Assembly (NCBI RefSeq): GCF_008087085.1 | Contig: NZ_VIYJ01000009.1 | Span: 248,001 to 312,000, forward strand | Length of the DNA stretch: 64,000 bases | Reading direction: 5' to 3' | From: Nocardioides rubriscoriae | Lineage (GTDB): Bacteria > Actinomycetota > Actinomycetes > Propionibacteriales > Nocardioidaceae | In this document: piece by piece, positions 41,644-52,731 of the stretch | Layout of the letters: each line of letters begins with the position of its first letter | How positions within the stretch are numbered: position 1 is the first letter of the stretch | Made by a program: the position numbers and the translations under genes | The notes under the pieces: generated by a model | The model's database searches: none | What the model was told of the DNA's origin: nothing | The model's input: the letters and a program-made list of their open reading frames with translations, nothing else

Positions 41644-41670
41644 CAACACACGCAAGCACGCGCCGGGCGC

Positions 41671-41734
41671 GCGAGCGAAGCGAGCCGGCGGCCGGGCAGC
41701 CGACCCGTCGGAAGCGGAGCGCAGCGAAGCGAGC
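41671..41734. repeat. GAGCGAAGCGAGC-type repeats in the gyrB-gyrA spacer
   Basis: GCGAGCGAAGCGAGC (41671-41685) recurs as a related GAGCGCAGCGAAGCGAGC (41717-41734) in the 147-bp spacer. Similar GAGCGnAGCG strings are common interspersed sequences in high-GC actinobacteria. No function is apparent. Confidence 0.55.
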
Positions 41735-41790
41735 ACCGCATTGCGACGTGTCGGCGGGCGCCACGTCCTCATCGAGAGTGAGCAGAAGAG

Positions 41791-44507
<2,717 letters not shown>

Positions 44508-44508
<1 letters not shown>

Positions 44509-45167
44509 TGAGCGATCGGCCTGCACCGCCGGCCCAACCGCCGGCGTCACCGCGCACCCCCGCACCGGCGCGTCCGCCCAAGCCGGCTGACGCGCGCACC
44601 GGGTCCCCGGCCCCGACGGCCCCGCCCGCCTCGCCGGCGCCGGGACCCGACGGCACCGCCGTACGGGTGGGGCTCGCCGAGCGGATCCAGGCCAAGCTCG
44701 CCGCCGCCACGTCGTCCGGCGACAAGGACGCCAGGGCGGCAGCCGCCGGCGGCCCCGCGACCGCGACCGCCGCCACGCGCAAGCCGCGGCCCCGTGGTCC
44801 GCGCCGCGCCCGGCTCCGGCTGACCCGCATCGACCCCTGGTCAGTCATGAAGACCGCGTTCCTGCTGTCCATCGCCTTCGGCATCGTCACTGTCATCGCC
44901 GTCGCGATGATCTGGGAGGTCATCGGCGCAGCCGGTGTCTGGGACTCGATCAACTCCACGGTCAAGGAGGTCATCGACGAGCCCGGCACCGCCGACTTCG
45001 ACATCGAGGACTACATCGGCACCGACCGGGTCCTGGGCTTCACCATGTTGGTCGCCGCCGTCGACGTCGTCCTGATCACCGCGATCGCCACGCTGTCCGC
45101 GTTCCTCTACAACATGTCGGCCGCGCTGCTCGGTGGCATCGAGGTCACCCTCGCCGAGGACGCCTGA
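44508..45167 (+). CDS. DUF3566 domain-containing membrane protein
   Basis: 219 residues. A disordered Pro/Ala-rich N-terminus (about 1-105) is followed by the DUF3566 domain: RARLRLTRIDPWSVMKTAFLLSIAFGI, then two membrane helices and LYNMSAALLGGIEVTLAED. The gene follows gyrA in nearly all Actinobacteria (Rv0007-like). The function is unknown; an envelope or division role has been suggested for the mycobacterial protein. It is coupled to gyrA by TGATG. Confidence 0.92.
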
Positions 45168-45397
45168 CAACTGGTCGCGCTGCGACCGGCTCGGGCCGCC
45201 GCCCCGCGTTGCCTGGCTACGCTGCCGCCGGCTCTGCGTGCGGGGTCGGACCGGCCCGGCGGCCGGTCGCGCGCGACGTGCGCACTGTGGTCGGCTTGGA
45301 CCGGGCTCGGGGCGCCTGGTGACCGGACCGGACCTCACGGTGGTCGAGGAGCACAGGCCAGCCCCACCACGGCCTGCCCGGTCCGGGGCGATACCGA

Positions 45398-45450
45398 TTG
45401 GGAGCGGGCTCGCCGGGTGGGATAAAGTCATGCCGCCCCGTGAGGGGCGG
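45398..45450 (+). promoter_or_regulatory. Candidate promoter and leader hairpin of tRNA-Ile
   Basis: TTGGGA (45398-45403), 19-nt spacer and TAAAGT (45423-45428) form a weak promoter. A CCGCCCC-GTGA-GGGGCGG hairpin (45433-45450) lies between it and the tRNA. The remaining DNA back to the DUF3566 stop (45168-45397) shows only a short hairpin (45171-45189) that may end the gyrA transcript. Confidence 0.45.
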
Positions 45451-45453
45451 TGC

Positions 45454-45527
45454 GGGCCTATAGCTCAGACGGTTAGAGCGCTTCCCTGATAAGGAAGAGG
45501 TCACAGGTTCAAGTCCTGTTAGGCCCA
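45454..45527 (+). tRNA. tRNA-Ile (anticodon GAT)
   Basis: A 74-nt cloverleaf. The acceptor stem pairs GGGCCTA with TAGGCCC, the anticodon loop CTGATAA has GAT at 45488-45490, the T-arm is ACAGGTTCAAGTCCTGT and the discriminator is A. CCA is not encoded. It is a stand-alone gene after gyrA, as in other actinobacteria. Confidence 0.97.
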
Positions 45528-45557
45528 CTCGTAGCACGACGCCTTGGAGGCGACCAC

Positions 45558-45686
45558 ATGAAGAAGATCCTGCTGCTCGCCGTTGCTGCCGTCGGCGCCT
45601 TCGTCGCCCGCAAGAAGATCTCCGAGGGCCGCACCGAACAGGCCCTGTGGGCCGAGGCGACCGACGCGGTGACCAAGGCTCACTGA
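45558..45686 (+). CDS. DLW-39 family mini-protein
   Basis: 42 residues: MKKILLLAVAAVGAFVARKK followed by an acidic/amphipathic tail containing EQALWAEATDAV. This matches the conserved actinobacterial DLW-39 family by size, location between tRNA-Ile and tRNA-Ala after gyrA, and the LWAEATD motif, though the D of DLW is Ala here. A short hydrophobic N-terminus suggests membrane association. GGAGG lies 8 nt before the ATG. Function unknown. Confidence 0.9.
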   Translation: MKKILLLAVAAVGAFVARKKISEGRTEQALWAEATDAVTKAH

Positions 45687-45706
45687 GCGGGTCGTCGCAC
45701 ACTCCA

Positions 45707-45779
45707 GGGGTCTTGGCGCAATTGGTAGCGCACCTGCTTTGCAAGCAGGGGGTTAGGGGTTCGAGTCCCCTAGGCTCCA
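45707..45779 (+). tRNA. tRNA-Ala (anticodon TGC)
   Basis: A 73-nt cloverleaf with acceptor GGGGTCT pairing to AGGCTCC, which includes the G3-U70 pair that identifies alanine tRNAs. The anticodon loop TTTGCAA has TGC at 45740-45742; the T-arm is AGGGGTTCGAGTCCCCT. CCA is not encoded. Confidence 0.97.
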
Positions 45780-45793
45780 CCGATCGTCTGACC

Positions 45794-45829
45794 AGCCGCT
45801 CCGTCAGCCGCTCCGTCAGCCGCTCCGTC
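45794..45829. repeat. Three 12-bp tandem repeats after tRNA-Ala
   Basis: AGCCGCTCCGTC occurs three times head to tail, with a fourth partial copy. On the minus strand every unit carries TGA in the frame of the MFS gene, so that gene ends in a series of in-frame stops. Confidence 0.9.
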
Positions 45830-47606
45830 AGCCGATGCCGGCCGACAGCGCCGTCGTCCTCACCTCGCGGGTGTCGGCGCGGCGGAACACCACGAGGGCG
45901 ACCGCCCCGGCGACCACGCAGCTGACGGCCGCGCCGAGGAAGATCGTGTGCAGCTGCACGAGTCCGGTGTCCTGCAGCATCCGGCTGAACTCCGGGCACC
46001 GGCTGTCGCCCTCGCCGCACACGTCCATCGGCGCGGGCAGGTCGGCCTGCGCTGTGTAGTAGCGGTGCAGCCCCAGGGTGGTCAGCACGCTGATGCCGAC
46101 CAGCTTGCCGACCGTGCGGGCCACGATCAGCAGGGCGCTCGCCAGGCCGTGCACCGTGGGCACGGTGGCCGACAGCAGGGCCGCGTTGACCGGAGCCATC
46201 GCCAGGCCGACGCCGAGCCCGGCGGCGACCAGGGGCACGGTGGCCCACGGGTGGTCCAGGGCATCGAACGGCCACCGCGACATCCAGGCGAAGCCGAGCG
46301 CGGACAGCGCCATCCCCCAGGCGGTCACCACGCCGGCGTTGACGCGGTGACTGAGCCACCCGCCGACGAACGCGCCGACGGGGAGCCCGACCAGGAACCG
46401 CACCAGGACCAGGGCGGCGCTGAGCTGGGAGTCGGGGTAGACGGTGATCCGGGCGACGATCGGGATGTCGACCAGGGCGGCGATCACCGCGGCCCCGACG
46501 AAGAAGCTGACGACCAGCGCTCCCCACGCCGGCGTCGCCGTGACGGCGCCCGCAGGCACCAGCGGGTGGGTGACCGACCGATTGCGGCGCCAGAACAGCG
46601 CGGCTGCGGCGGTGCTCATCATCAGCAGCCAGGGTCCGTCCGACGACACCACCTGGGCCTGCGGGTCGGCGCTCGCGAACGCGACGATCACCCCGGCGAG
46701 CGCCACTGAGAGCAGCAGCGCACTGAGCACGTCGACCTCGTCCAGGAGGCTCCACCACGACCGCAGGTCGAGCAGCGGGCGGCGCGACGTCAGGCACCGC
46801 ACCACCAGCAGCACGGTCAGGGTGAAGGCGGCCAGGGCCAGCGGTGACCACCAGCGACTCGCCCCCGCCACCGGCAGGAACGCCAGGCCCCACGTCACGT
46901 CGGCCAGCAGTCGTCCGGGCCTGGTCATCACCAGCACCACGCACGTCAGGGCGCTGACCGCCAGCGCCAGCCCCGCCCGGTCGAACCGCTGTCGCGGCAC
47001 GGCCGGCGCGGTGCTGTCACCGGGAGCCTGCCGCCGGATGGCGACGGCCAGGAGCAGGCCGCAGGCCAGGTTGAGCCAGAAGATCGTGCGCCAGCTCCCG
47101 ACGGCGAGCACCGCGGCGCCGTACACCGGCCCCACGACGTTGCCGAGCTCCTGCACCGCGCCGACGACGCCGAGCGGCACCCCGCGTCGGTGGGGCGGGA
47201 AGAGATCGGCCACCAGGGCGAGCGTCGGAGGCAGCAGCCCGCCGGCCCCCACGCCCTGCACGACCCGGCCGACCACCACGCTCGGCAGGTCGTACGCCGT
47301 CGCGGTCACCAGCGAACCCAGGGCGAAGACCACGAGCGCGCCGGTGAGCACCGGCAGCCGGCCGCGCACGTCGGCGATCCGCCCGATCAGCGGCAGCATC
47401 GCGGTGTAGCCGAGCAGGAACCCGGACAGGATCGGTGCGGCCCGCTGCAGGTCCTCCGCCGACAGGCCGGCCGACCCCATCATGTCGGGCAGCGCGAGGA
47501 CCACGACGTAGCTGTCGGCGGCCGCGAAGCCGACCGCGACCGCGGCCAGCGCGAGCAGGAGCCGGCCGCGGTGGCCGTCCGGCACCGGCGGACCGGGCCC
47601 CGTCAT
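45828..47606 (-). CDS. MFS efflux transporter, P55/EfpA-like (DHA2 group)
   Basis: 592 residues with about 14 predicted membrane helices. The MFS motif A is GRIADVRGRLPVLTG; LPDMMGSAGLS in the first helix region and VVQGVGAGGLLPPTLALVADL fit the DHA2 drug/lipid exporters. It lies 7 bp downstream of an LprG-like lipoprotein gene, the same pair as Rv1411c-Rv1410c (lprG-P55) in Mycobacterium, which exports lipids and drugs. I used ATG 47606; the frame is open further into the lipoprotein gene. The extracytoplasmic loop near residue 535 has two cysteines. Confidence 0.88.
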   Translation of the reverse strand: MTGPGPPVPDGHRGRLLLALAAVAVGFAAADSYVVVLALPDMMGSAGLSAEDLQRAAPILSGFLLGYTAMLPLIGRIADVRGRLPVLTGALVVFALGSLVTATAYDLPSVVVGRVVQGVGAGGLLPPTLALVADLFPPHRRGVPLGVVGAVQELGNVVGPVYGAAVLAVGSWRTIFWLNLACGLLLAVAIRRQAPGDSTAPAVPRQRFDRAGLALAVSALTCVVLVMTRPGRLLADVTWGLAFLPVAGASRWWSPLALAAFTLTVLLVVRCLTSRRPLLDLRSWWSLLDEVDVLSALLLSVALAGVIVAFASADPQAQVVSSDGPWLLMMSTAAAALFWRRNRSVTHPLVPAGAVTATPAWGALVVSFFVGAAVIAALVDIPIVARITVYPDSQLSAALVLVRFLVGLPVGAFVGGWLSHRVNAGVVTAWGMALSALGFAWMSRWPFDALDHPWATVPLVAAGLGVGLAMAPVNAALLSATVPTVHGLASALLIVARTVGKLVGISVLTTLGLHRYYTAQADLPAPMDVCGEGDSRCPEFSRMLQDTGLVQLHTIFLGAAVSCVVAGAVALVVFRRADTREVRTTALSAGIG

Positions 47607-47613
47607 GGCGCGG

Positions 47614-48333
47614 TCACGGCTTCTCGACGACCTGGTCGGTCCCGTAGTCGCCGACGTCGACGGTGTAGTCGACGGTGCCCGTGGCGCCGTAGAACGGGCC
47701 GGAGACCTCCACCGACCGGAGCCGGCCGTCCTGGTCGAGGTGGAAGGTGGTCGGGAAGGCGCCACCGGCGTCGGCGCTCGGGATCGACGCGTCGACCACC
47801 GCCCCGGGCAACGACCCGGTGTAGGTGCTCAGCACGGTCCGCCCGTCGCGCACCGGGTCGCCCTGCTCGACGCCGGTGGCCTCGGTCAGCCAGGTCGACA
47901 GACCGGTGTCGGGGTCCATCAGCCCGGCAGGGTCCGGAGCGCCGTAGTCGGCCGGGTTGACCTCGGAGAAGGAGCTCGTGAACGGCAGGCGGGCGTAGAC
48001 CACGCCGTCGACCGAGACCACCGGCACCTCGACGTCGAGCCCGTTGACCACCAGGGTCAGGTCGCCGTCGAAGGCGGGTGCGTGCGTGGCGACGCCCTTG
48101 GCCCGCAGGATCCCGTCGACGTCGTCGGGCAGGTCCGGGGCGCTCAGCGACAGGGTCACCCCGCTGGTCTCGTCGAGGGCCCGCTTCGCGCCCGCCAGTG
48201 CCTCCTCGGGCGGTTGGTCGGACCCGCCGTCACCCCCGCCGGAGCACGCGGCGAGGAGCACCGCGGTCGCGGTGAGCGCGACCACCGGTCGGGCGCCGCC
48301 ACGGGTCGCCGGTGTCCTCGGTGCGGTCGTCAT
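47614..48333 (-). CDS. lprG: LprG-like lipoprotein (LppX_LprAFG family)
   Basis: 239 residues. Lipoprotein signal: TATAVLLAACSGGG, acylated Cys at about residue 29. The mature part follows the LppX/LprG fold: KRALDETSGVTLSLSAPDLP, GDLTLVVNGLDVEVPVVSVDGVVYARLP, then GTVDYTVDVGDYG. Such proteins carry triacylated lipids in a hydrophobic cavity toward the outer surface. GGGAGG lies 7 nt before ATG 48333. The MFS gene follows in an operon. The symbol is by similarity and context. Confidence 0.85.
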   Translation of the reverse strand: MTTAPRTPATRGGARPVVALTATAVLLAACSGGGDGGSDQPPEEALAGAKRALDETSGVTLSLSAPDLPDDVDGILRAKGVATHAPAFDGDLTLVVNGLDVEVPVVSVDGVVYARLPFTSSFSEVNPADYGAPDPAGLMDPDTGLSTWLTEATGVEQGDPVRDGRTVLSTYTGSLPGAVVDASIPSADAGGAFPTTFHLDQDGRLRSVEVSGPFYGATGTVDYTVDVGDYGTDQVVEKP

Positions 48334-48466
48334 CAGGGAACCTCCCGGGCCCAGCCTCGCCGTACGGCGCCGGGCCCGACAGGGTCGGACGACCCGTCTC
48401 GCCGGACCGGCCGACCGGCACGGGGTGGCCGCGCCGAGGCCTTCGCGAAGGTGGTGGAATGGGGCC

Positions 48467-49423
48467 ATGAGGTCCCGTCCGCTGCTCGCGCTGGCGCTCG
48501 TCGGCGCCCTGGCCACGGGCTGCAGCGAGGAGGCGGCACCCGAGATCGTGCGGCCGCCCGAGGTGGTGAGGCCCGCGCCGGTCTACGACCCCGACCTCGA
48601 GCCGGCGGCCGCGGTCATGGCGGTCGTGCCCGCCGAGGCGACCGTGCTCGAGGTGACCGACTTCGACCAGGTGCGCCTCTCCCTCGGCTTCGGCGAGCTG
48701 ACCAGCGCGTCCGACAAGGGGGTCCGCGCGAGGTTCTGGCGGCGCGCCGACCAGCGCTCGCCGCTGCTGAGCCGGGGCATGCTGCGCGACCAGGGCTACC
48801 AGCAGCGCTTCGGGTTCACCCAGGACGACGTCTCGTGGGAGGCCCACTTCACCGGCCCGGCGATCGAGGGGTACGTCGTGAAGTTCCGCGACGACCTCGA
48901 CATGAGCGGGGTCGCGCGCGCGGCGCAGGCGGCCGACGGCCCGTTGGCCGGCGCGACCGTCGTGGCCGCGGCCCACGTGGCCGCCGTCGGGGCGACCCGC
49001 GAGCCCACCGAGAGCTGGGCGGCCGAGCCCGAGCTGGTCGACCTCGTCGGCCAGACCTCGCTGTCGACCTACGTCGCCCGCGACTGCCTGCGCGTCGAGG
49101 AGGCCTTCGGGCGCGACGTGACCGGCGAGCTCGCGCCGTCCCCGGCCGCCGACCTCGCCGGGCTCGACGCGCTGGGTGCCTTCTCGGTCGGGTTCGGCGG
49201 GACCGTCGTCTCGGTGCGACTCGGCCCGGCCCGCGACGACGTCTTCGACCGGGCGCGCCTGGCCGAGCGGTTGCCGGCCACCGACCCCGACTTCGGCACC
49301 GGCTTCACCGACCCCGTCGCCGACCCCGTGGGCGGCCGGATCGGCTTCCAGCTCGGCGACGGCCCGGTCGCCGCCGCGCTGGCCCACGAGCGCCAGCTGC
49401 CGTTCGCGGTCTGCGGGGGCTAG
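48467..49423 (+). CDS. Putative lipoprotein of unknown function
   Basis: 318 residues from ATG 48467. A signal sequence with lipobox LATGC (Cys at about residue 22) indicates a membrane-anchored exterior lipoprotein. The mature part has a proline-rich spacer (PPEVVRPAPVYDP) and an alpha/beta body containing VTDFDQVRLSLGFGELTS; two cysteines occur in the second half. I do not recognise a domain. It diverges from lprG across 133 bp. Confidence 0.72.
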   Translation: MRSRPLLALALVGALATGCSEEAAPEIVRPPEVVRPAPVYDPDLEPAAAVMAVVPAEATVLEVTDFDQVRLSLGFGELTSASDKGVRARFWRRADQRSPLLSRGMLRDQGYQQRFGFTQDDVSWEAHFTGPAIEGYVVKFRDDLDMSGVARAAQAADGPLAGATVVAAAHVAAVGATREPTESWAAEPELVDLVGQTSLSTYVARDCLRVEEAFGRDVTGELAPSPAADLAGLDALGAFSVGFGGTVVSVRLGPARDDVFDRARLAERLPATDPDFGTGFTDPVADPVGGRIGFQLGDGPVAAALAHERQLPFAVCGG

Positions 49424-49446
49424 CAGCCGGTCAAGGCCTCATGGCC

Positions 49447-50223
49447 TCACGGGGTAGCGGCGTCGACGAAGGCGGCGTACTCGACCGGGTCGTGCGCGCT
49501 GAAGATGCGCAGGCCGGGGTGGTCGGCCTGCACGAGGTCGCGCAGACGGTCCTGGTTGGCGATGCGGACCTCGTCGTCCTGGGCCAGGAGCTTCTGCACG
49601 ACCCGGAGCACCCGCGGGGTCGTGGGCGGCCGGGTCAGGTCGCCGCGGTGGAAGTAGGCGTCGCCGGCGTGGACCTGCCACCCCTCGCTGTCCCTGACGG
49701 CGACGAGCGTGTGCCCGCGGCTGTGGCCGTGCAACGGCACCATCAGCACGTCGTCGCCGAGCACCGTGACCGACTCGAACCCGAGCCACTCGTCGCCCGC
49801 GACGTGGTGGGTGGCGAAGCGGGCGTCCTTCCACTGCACCGGCAGGTAGCGGCCGTGCTCCATGCCCCGGGGCCTGCGCGCCGCCGCGAGCTCGGTGTCG
49901 TAGACGTGGACGGTGGCGCCCGGGAAGTCGCCGACCCCGCCGACGTGGTCGAGGTCGAGGTGGGTGAGCACGATGTCGGTGACGTCGTCGGCGCTGAACC
50001 CGAGCGCCTCGACCTGCGCCAGGGCGGTCTCCTCCCGGCGCAGCACCGGCCGCATGACGGACCTGAACGCCCGGCCCAGCCGCACCGGGTCGGCGATGTC
50101 GGCGGTCCCGAAGCCGCTGTCGACCAGCAGCAGCCCCTCGGCCCGCTCGACCAGCAGGACGTGGGCGACCATCGGCCCGACGAGCCGGGGGGCGAACGAG
50201 GCGCAGTTGAGGTGGTGGATCAC
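49447..50223 (-). CDS. Metallo-beta-lactamase-fold hydrolase (AHL-lactonase-like subgroup)
   Basis: 258 residues. The metal motif is THLDLDHVGG (His88, Asp90, Asp92, His93), i.e. HxDxDH instead of the more usual HxHxDH; later ligands appear in HGHSRGH and AGDAYFH, and SAHDPVEY is near the end. It resembles lactonase-type MBL hydrolases, but the substrate cannot be told. No signal peptide. Convergent to the lipoprotein gene with 23 bp between stops. Confidence 0.85.
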   Translation of the reverse strand: MIHHLNCASFAPRLVGPMVAHVLLVERAEGLLLVDSGFGTADIADPVRLGRAFRSVMRPVLRREETALAQVEALGFSADDVTDIVLTHLDLDHVGGVGDFPGATVHVYDTELAAARRPRGMEHGRYLPVQWKDARFATHHVAGDEWLGFESVTVLGDDVLMVPLHGHSRGHTLVAVRDSEGWQVHAGDAYFHRGDLTRPPTTPRVLRVVQKLLAQDDEVRIANQDRLRDLVQADHPGLRIFSAHDPVEYAAFVDAATP

Positions 50224-50306
50224 GCACGCATCGTGGCAGAAGCCGACGGCCCGGCTCCGACACAGCCCCGCAGGTCCGTCCTGCGACCCCTCCGTACCCT
50301 GGAGCA

Positions 50307-51038
50307 GTGCGACTACTGGTGACTCCGAGGATGCTCGGCGCGCACCTGCTCGCGCTGGTGGCGATGGCGGCGGCGATCGGGCTCGGGGTCTGGCAGCTCG
50401 ACGCGTGGCAGACCCGGCGCACGGCCGAGGCCGTCGACCTGACCCAGCGCGACCCGGTGCCCCTGGCCGACGTGCTCGGGCCCGGCGACCCGTTCCCGGG
50501 TGACCAGGTCGGCCAGCCGGTCGACGTCGCCGGCACCTGGGTGCCGGACTCGACGGTGCTGGTCTCCGGGCGCTACCGCGACGGCGTCGAGGGCTACTGG
50601 GTGGTGACGCCGGTCGAGGTCGGCGACGCCGCGGTGCCGGTGGTCCGCGGCTGGACCGCGTCGACCGGCGACGTGCCGGCCGCCCCCACCGGGATCGCCG
50701 ATCTCGTGGGGTGGCTCCAGCCGCCCGAGGGCACCGGGGCCCTCGACGACGACCCGACCGACGACGTCTTCCCGCAGCTGCGCACCGCCGACCTGGTGCA
50801 GCGGCTCGACGGTGATGTCTACAGCGCCTACGCCGTCGCGCAGGCCGGCGTCGGCGGGCTGCCCGCGGCCGACCTCGAGGAGCTGCCCGACGCCGGGCGG
50901 TTCACCGCCCTGCGCAACCTGCTCTACGCGCTGGAGTGGTGGGTGTTCGCCGGGTTCGCCGGGTTCGTCTGGTGGCGTTTCGTGCGCGACGCCCTGGCCG
51001 CCGAGGCCACCGACCACCCGGTAGCGTCGGTGGCATGA
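50307..51038 (+). CDS. SURF1 family cytochrome oxidase assembly protein
   Basis: 243 residues, two membrane helices (about 10-27 and 210-228) enclosing a periplasmic-side domain: LGVWQLDAWQTRR at the start, VDVAGTWVPDSTVLVSGRYRDGVEGYWVVTPVE, then GRFTALRNLLYALEWWVFAGFA. SURF1 proteins help insert heme a into cytochrome c oxidase. The stop overlaps the DUF3817 start by ATGA. Confidence 0.92.
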   Translation: MRLLVTPRMLGAHLLALVAMAAAIGLGVWQLDAWQTRRTAEAVDLTQRDPVPLADVLGPGDPFPGDQVGQPVDVAGTWVPDSTVLVSGRYRDGVEGYWVVTPVEVGDAAVPVVRGWTASTGDVPAAPTGIADLVGWLQPPEGTGALDDDPTDDVFPQLRTADLVQRLDGDVYSAYAVAQAGVGGLPAADLEELPDAGRFTALRNLLYALEWWVFAGFAGFVWWRFVRDALAAEATDHPVASVA

Positions 51039-51370
51039 AGCTGTTCCAGGCCTACCGCGTGCTGGCGCTCACCGTCGGGGTGCTGCTCGCGTTCTGCACC
51101 GTCGTCGCGCTGATGAAGTACCTGCTCACCGAGGGCTCGAGCCTGCAGCGCTTCGGCGAGGACGCGAGCGTCATGTGGGCGGTCCACGGCTGGGTGTTCA
51201 TGATCTACGTCGTGGTGGCGTTCGTGCTGTCGCGCCGGGCGGGCTGGACCCCCCAGTTCACGATCCTGGCGCTGGTCGCGGGCCTCGTGCCCCTGTTGAT
51301 CTTCTGGGTCGAGCACCGGGTCGCGGCCCGGGTGAAGGCCGAGAACCCCGAGCTCGCCGGTACCGCCTGA
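51035..51370 (+). CDS. DUF3817 domain-containing membrane protein
   Basis: 111 residues with three membrane helices: LFQAYRVLALTVGVLLAFCT, VMWAVHGWVFMIYVVVAFVL and FTILALVAGLVPLLIFWVEH. The His-Gly-Trp core and overall pattern match DUF3817, commonly found next to SURF1 in Actinobacteria. Function unknown. ATG 51035 overlaps the SURF1 stop. Confidence 0.9.
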   Translation: MKLFQAYRVLALTVGVLLAFCTVVALMKYLLTEGSSLQRFGEDASVMWAVHGWVFMIYVVVAFVLSRRAGWTPQFTILALVAGLVPLLIFWVEHRVAARVKAENPELAGTA

Positions 51371-51413
51371 GCGGCACCGGCGAGCCGGTCTGGCTGGTCG
51401 GGCTGGTGAGCCC

Positions 51414-52052
51414 TCAGGCCTTGGTGTCGGGGTCGATCTCGACGACCTCGGCGGGCTCGTCGGGCGTGGAGACCGGGTGCGGGGCCTCGACGGCGTCGGC
51501 GAGGGCCTCGTCGGGCCCGGCGCCACCGGGGTCCTCGACCGAGGTCGGCGCCGACGCGACGGGGGTCGACGGTGCTGCGGGGGCCGCGGGCGCCGGGGAC
51601 GGCGTGTAGGACGACTGCCAGTTGTCGCTCTGGCCGCCGCCCTGGAGCTTCTTGGCGACGACGGCGACGCCACCGGCGACAGCCCCGAGGACCAGCAGCG
51701 TCTTGAGCTTGCGGCGCTTGCGGGGCTCCTCGCCCTTGACCTGCGCGACCTTGGCCTCGGCCAGGGCGCGTGCGGCCGTGGCCTTCTCGCCGGCCAGCGC
51801 CGCACCACTGACGACCAGCGGCACCGCCTTGGCGCGGGCGTCGGCCAGCACGGGGGTGGCCTTGTCACGGGCGTCGGCGAGCACGGGGCCCGCCTTGTCG
51901 TAGGCGTCGGCCAGCGCGGGGACGGCAGTTTCCTGCACGAAGTCGCGCGCCTGGCCGTAGGCCGACTCGACGTGGGGGCGCAGGGCGTCGACGACGTCGC
52001 CTGCCTGGTCGATCGCCTGGTCGACCAGCGACTTCTTCTTGCGGAGTCCCAT
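51414..52052 (-). CDS. Hypothetical helical-repeat, single-pass membrane protein
   Basis: 212 residues from ATG 52052. Amphipathic N-terminal helices contain an 11-residue repeat (VPALADAYDK, GPVLADARDK, TPVLADARAK; residues about 43-76), reminiscent of LEA/apolipoprotein-like membrane-surface helices. A membrane helix (TLLVLGAVAGGVAVVAKKL, about 138-156) follows, then an exterior Ala/Pro-rich acidic tail. I know no assigned function. The frame is open upstream; GGAGG sits before the chosen Met. Confidence 0.72.
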   Translation of the reverse strand: MGLRKKKSLVDQAIDQAGDVVDALRPHVESAYGQARDFVQETAVPALADAYDKAGPVLADARDKATPVLADARAKAVPLVVSGAALAGEKATAARALAEAKVAQVKGEEPRKRRKLKTLLVLGAVAGGVAVVAKKLQGGGQSDNWQSSYTPSPAPAAPAAPSTPVASAPTSVEDPGGAGPDEALADAVEAPHPVSTPDEPAEVVEIDPDTKA

Positions 52053-52199
52053 GGTGGACCTCCCTTTCCGGGCCTGTGGGCCTGCAGCGGGCTGGAACTC
52101 CACCCAACCACGGGCCCGCGACGAGCGGCCACCCCAGGGCGGGTGAGGGCGGCGTGGCAGGATCTGTGCGATCACCCGTCTTCCACGCGAAAGGCAGTC

Positions 52200-52718
52200 A
52201 TGGCGGACCTGCAGGCCATCCTCAAGACCAACCGGGGCGACATCACCGTCACCCTGTTCCCCCACCACGCGCCCGAGACGGTCGCCAACTTCACCGGTCT
52301 TGCGACCGGCGAGAAGAAGTACGACAGCGGCAACGGTCGCAGCGGTCCGTTCTACGACGGCCTGGGCTTCCACCGGATCATCTCGGGCTTCATGATCCAG
52401 GGCGGGTGCCCGCTCGGCACCGGCACCGGCGGCCCCGGCTACACGTTCAAGGACGAGATCCACCCCGAGCTCGTCTTCGACAAGCCCTACCTGCTCGCGA
52501 TGGCCAACGCCGGACCGGGCACCAACGGCTCGCAGTTCTTCATCACCCTGGGCGCCACGTCGTGGCTCAACCGCAAGCACACGATCTTCGGCGAGGTCGC
52601 CGACCAGGCCTCGCGCGACGTCGTCGACGCCATCGGTGCGACGCCGACCGGTGCCGGTGACCGCCCGATCGACCCGGTCGTCATCGAGTCCGTCGAGATC
52701 GTCGGCGGCGAGGGCTGA
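52200..52718 (+). CDS. ppiA: Peptidyl-prolyl cis-trans isomerase, cyclophilin type
   Basis: 172-residue cytosolic cyclophilin. Motifs: TVTLFPHHAPETVANF, FYDGLGFHRIISGFMIQGG, GYTFKDEIHP, LAMANAGPGTNGSQFFITLG (catalytic-site and substrate-binding residues) and KHTIFGEV. ATG 52200 has GAAAGG upstream. It lies between gyrA and the kinase cluster as in Mycobacterium (Rv0009), followed by the rhomboid gene after 13 bp. Confidence 0.96.
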   Translation: MADLQAILKTNRGDITVTLFPHHAPETVANFTGLATGEKKYDSGNGRSGPFYDGLGFHRIISGFMIQGGCPLGTGTGGPGYTFKDEIHPELVFDKPYLLAMANAGPGTNGSQFFITLGATSWLNRKHTIFGEVADQASRDVVDAIGATPTGAGDRPIDPVVIESVEIVGGEG

Positions 52719-52731
52719 GGAGCACCACCCG

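Noticed and set aside
45454..45779. tRNA-Ile and tRNA-Ala as part of an rRNA operon
   Set aside because: No 16S or 23S sequence flanks them; they match the stand-alone pair after gyrA known in Actinobacteria.
45794..45829. Possible CRISPR-like array in the 12-bp repeats
   Set aside because: The units are directly adjacent without spacers and far too short; no cas genes occur in the window.
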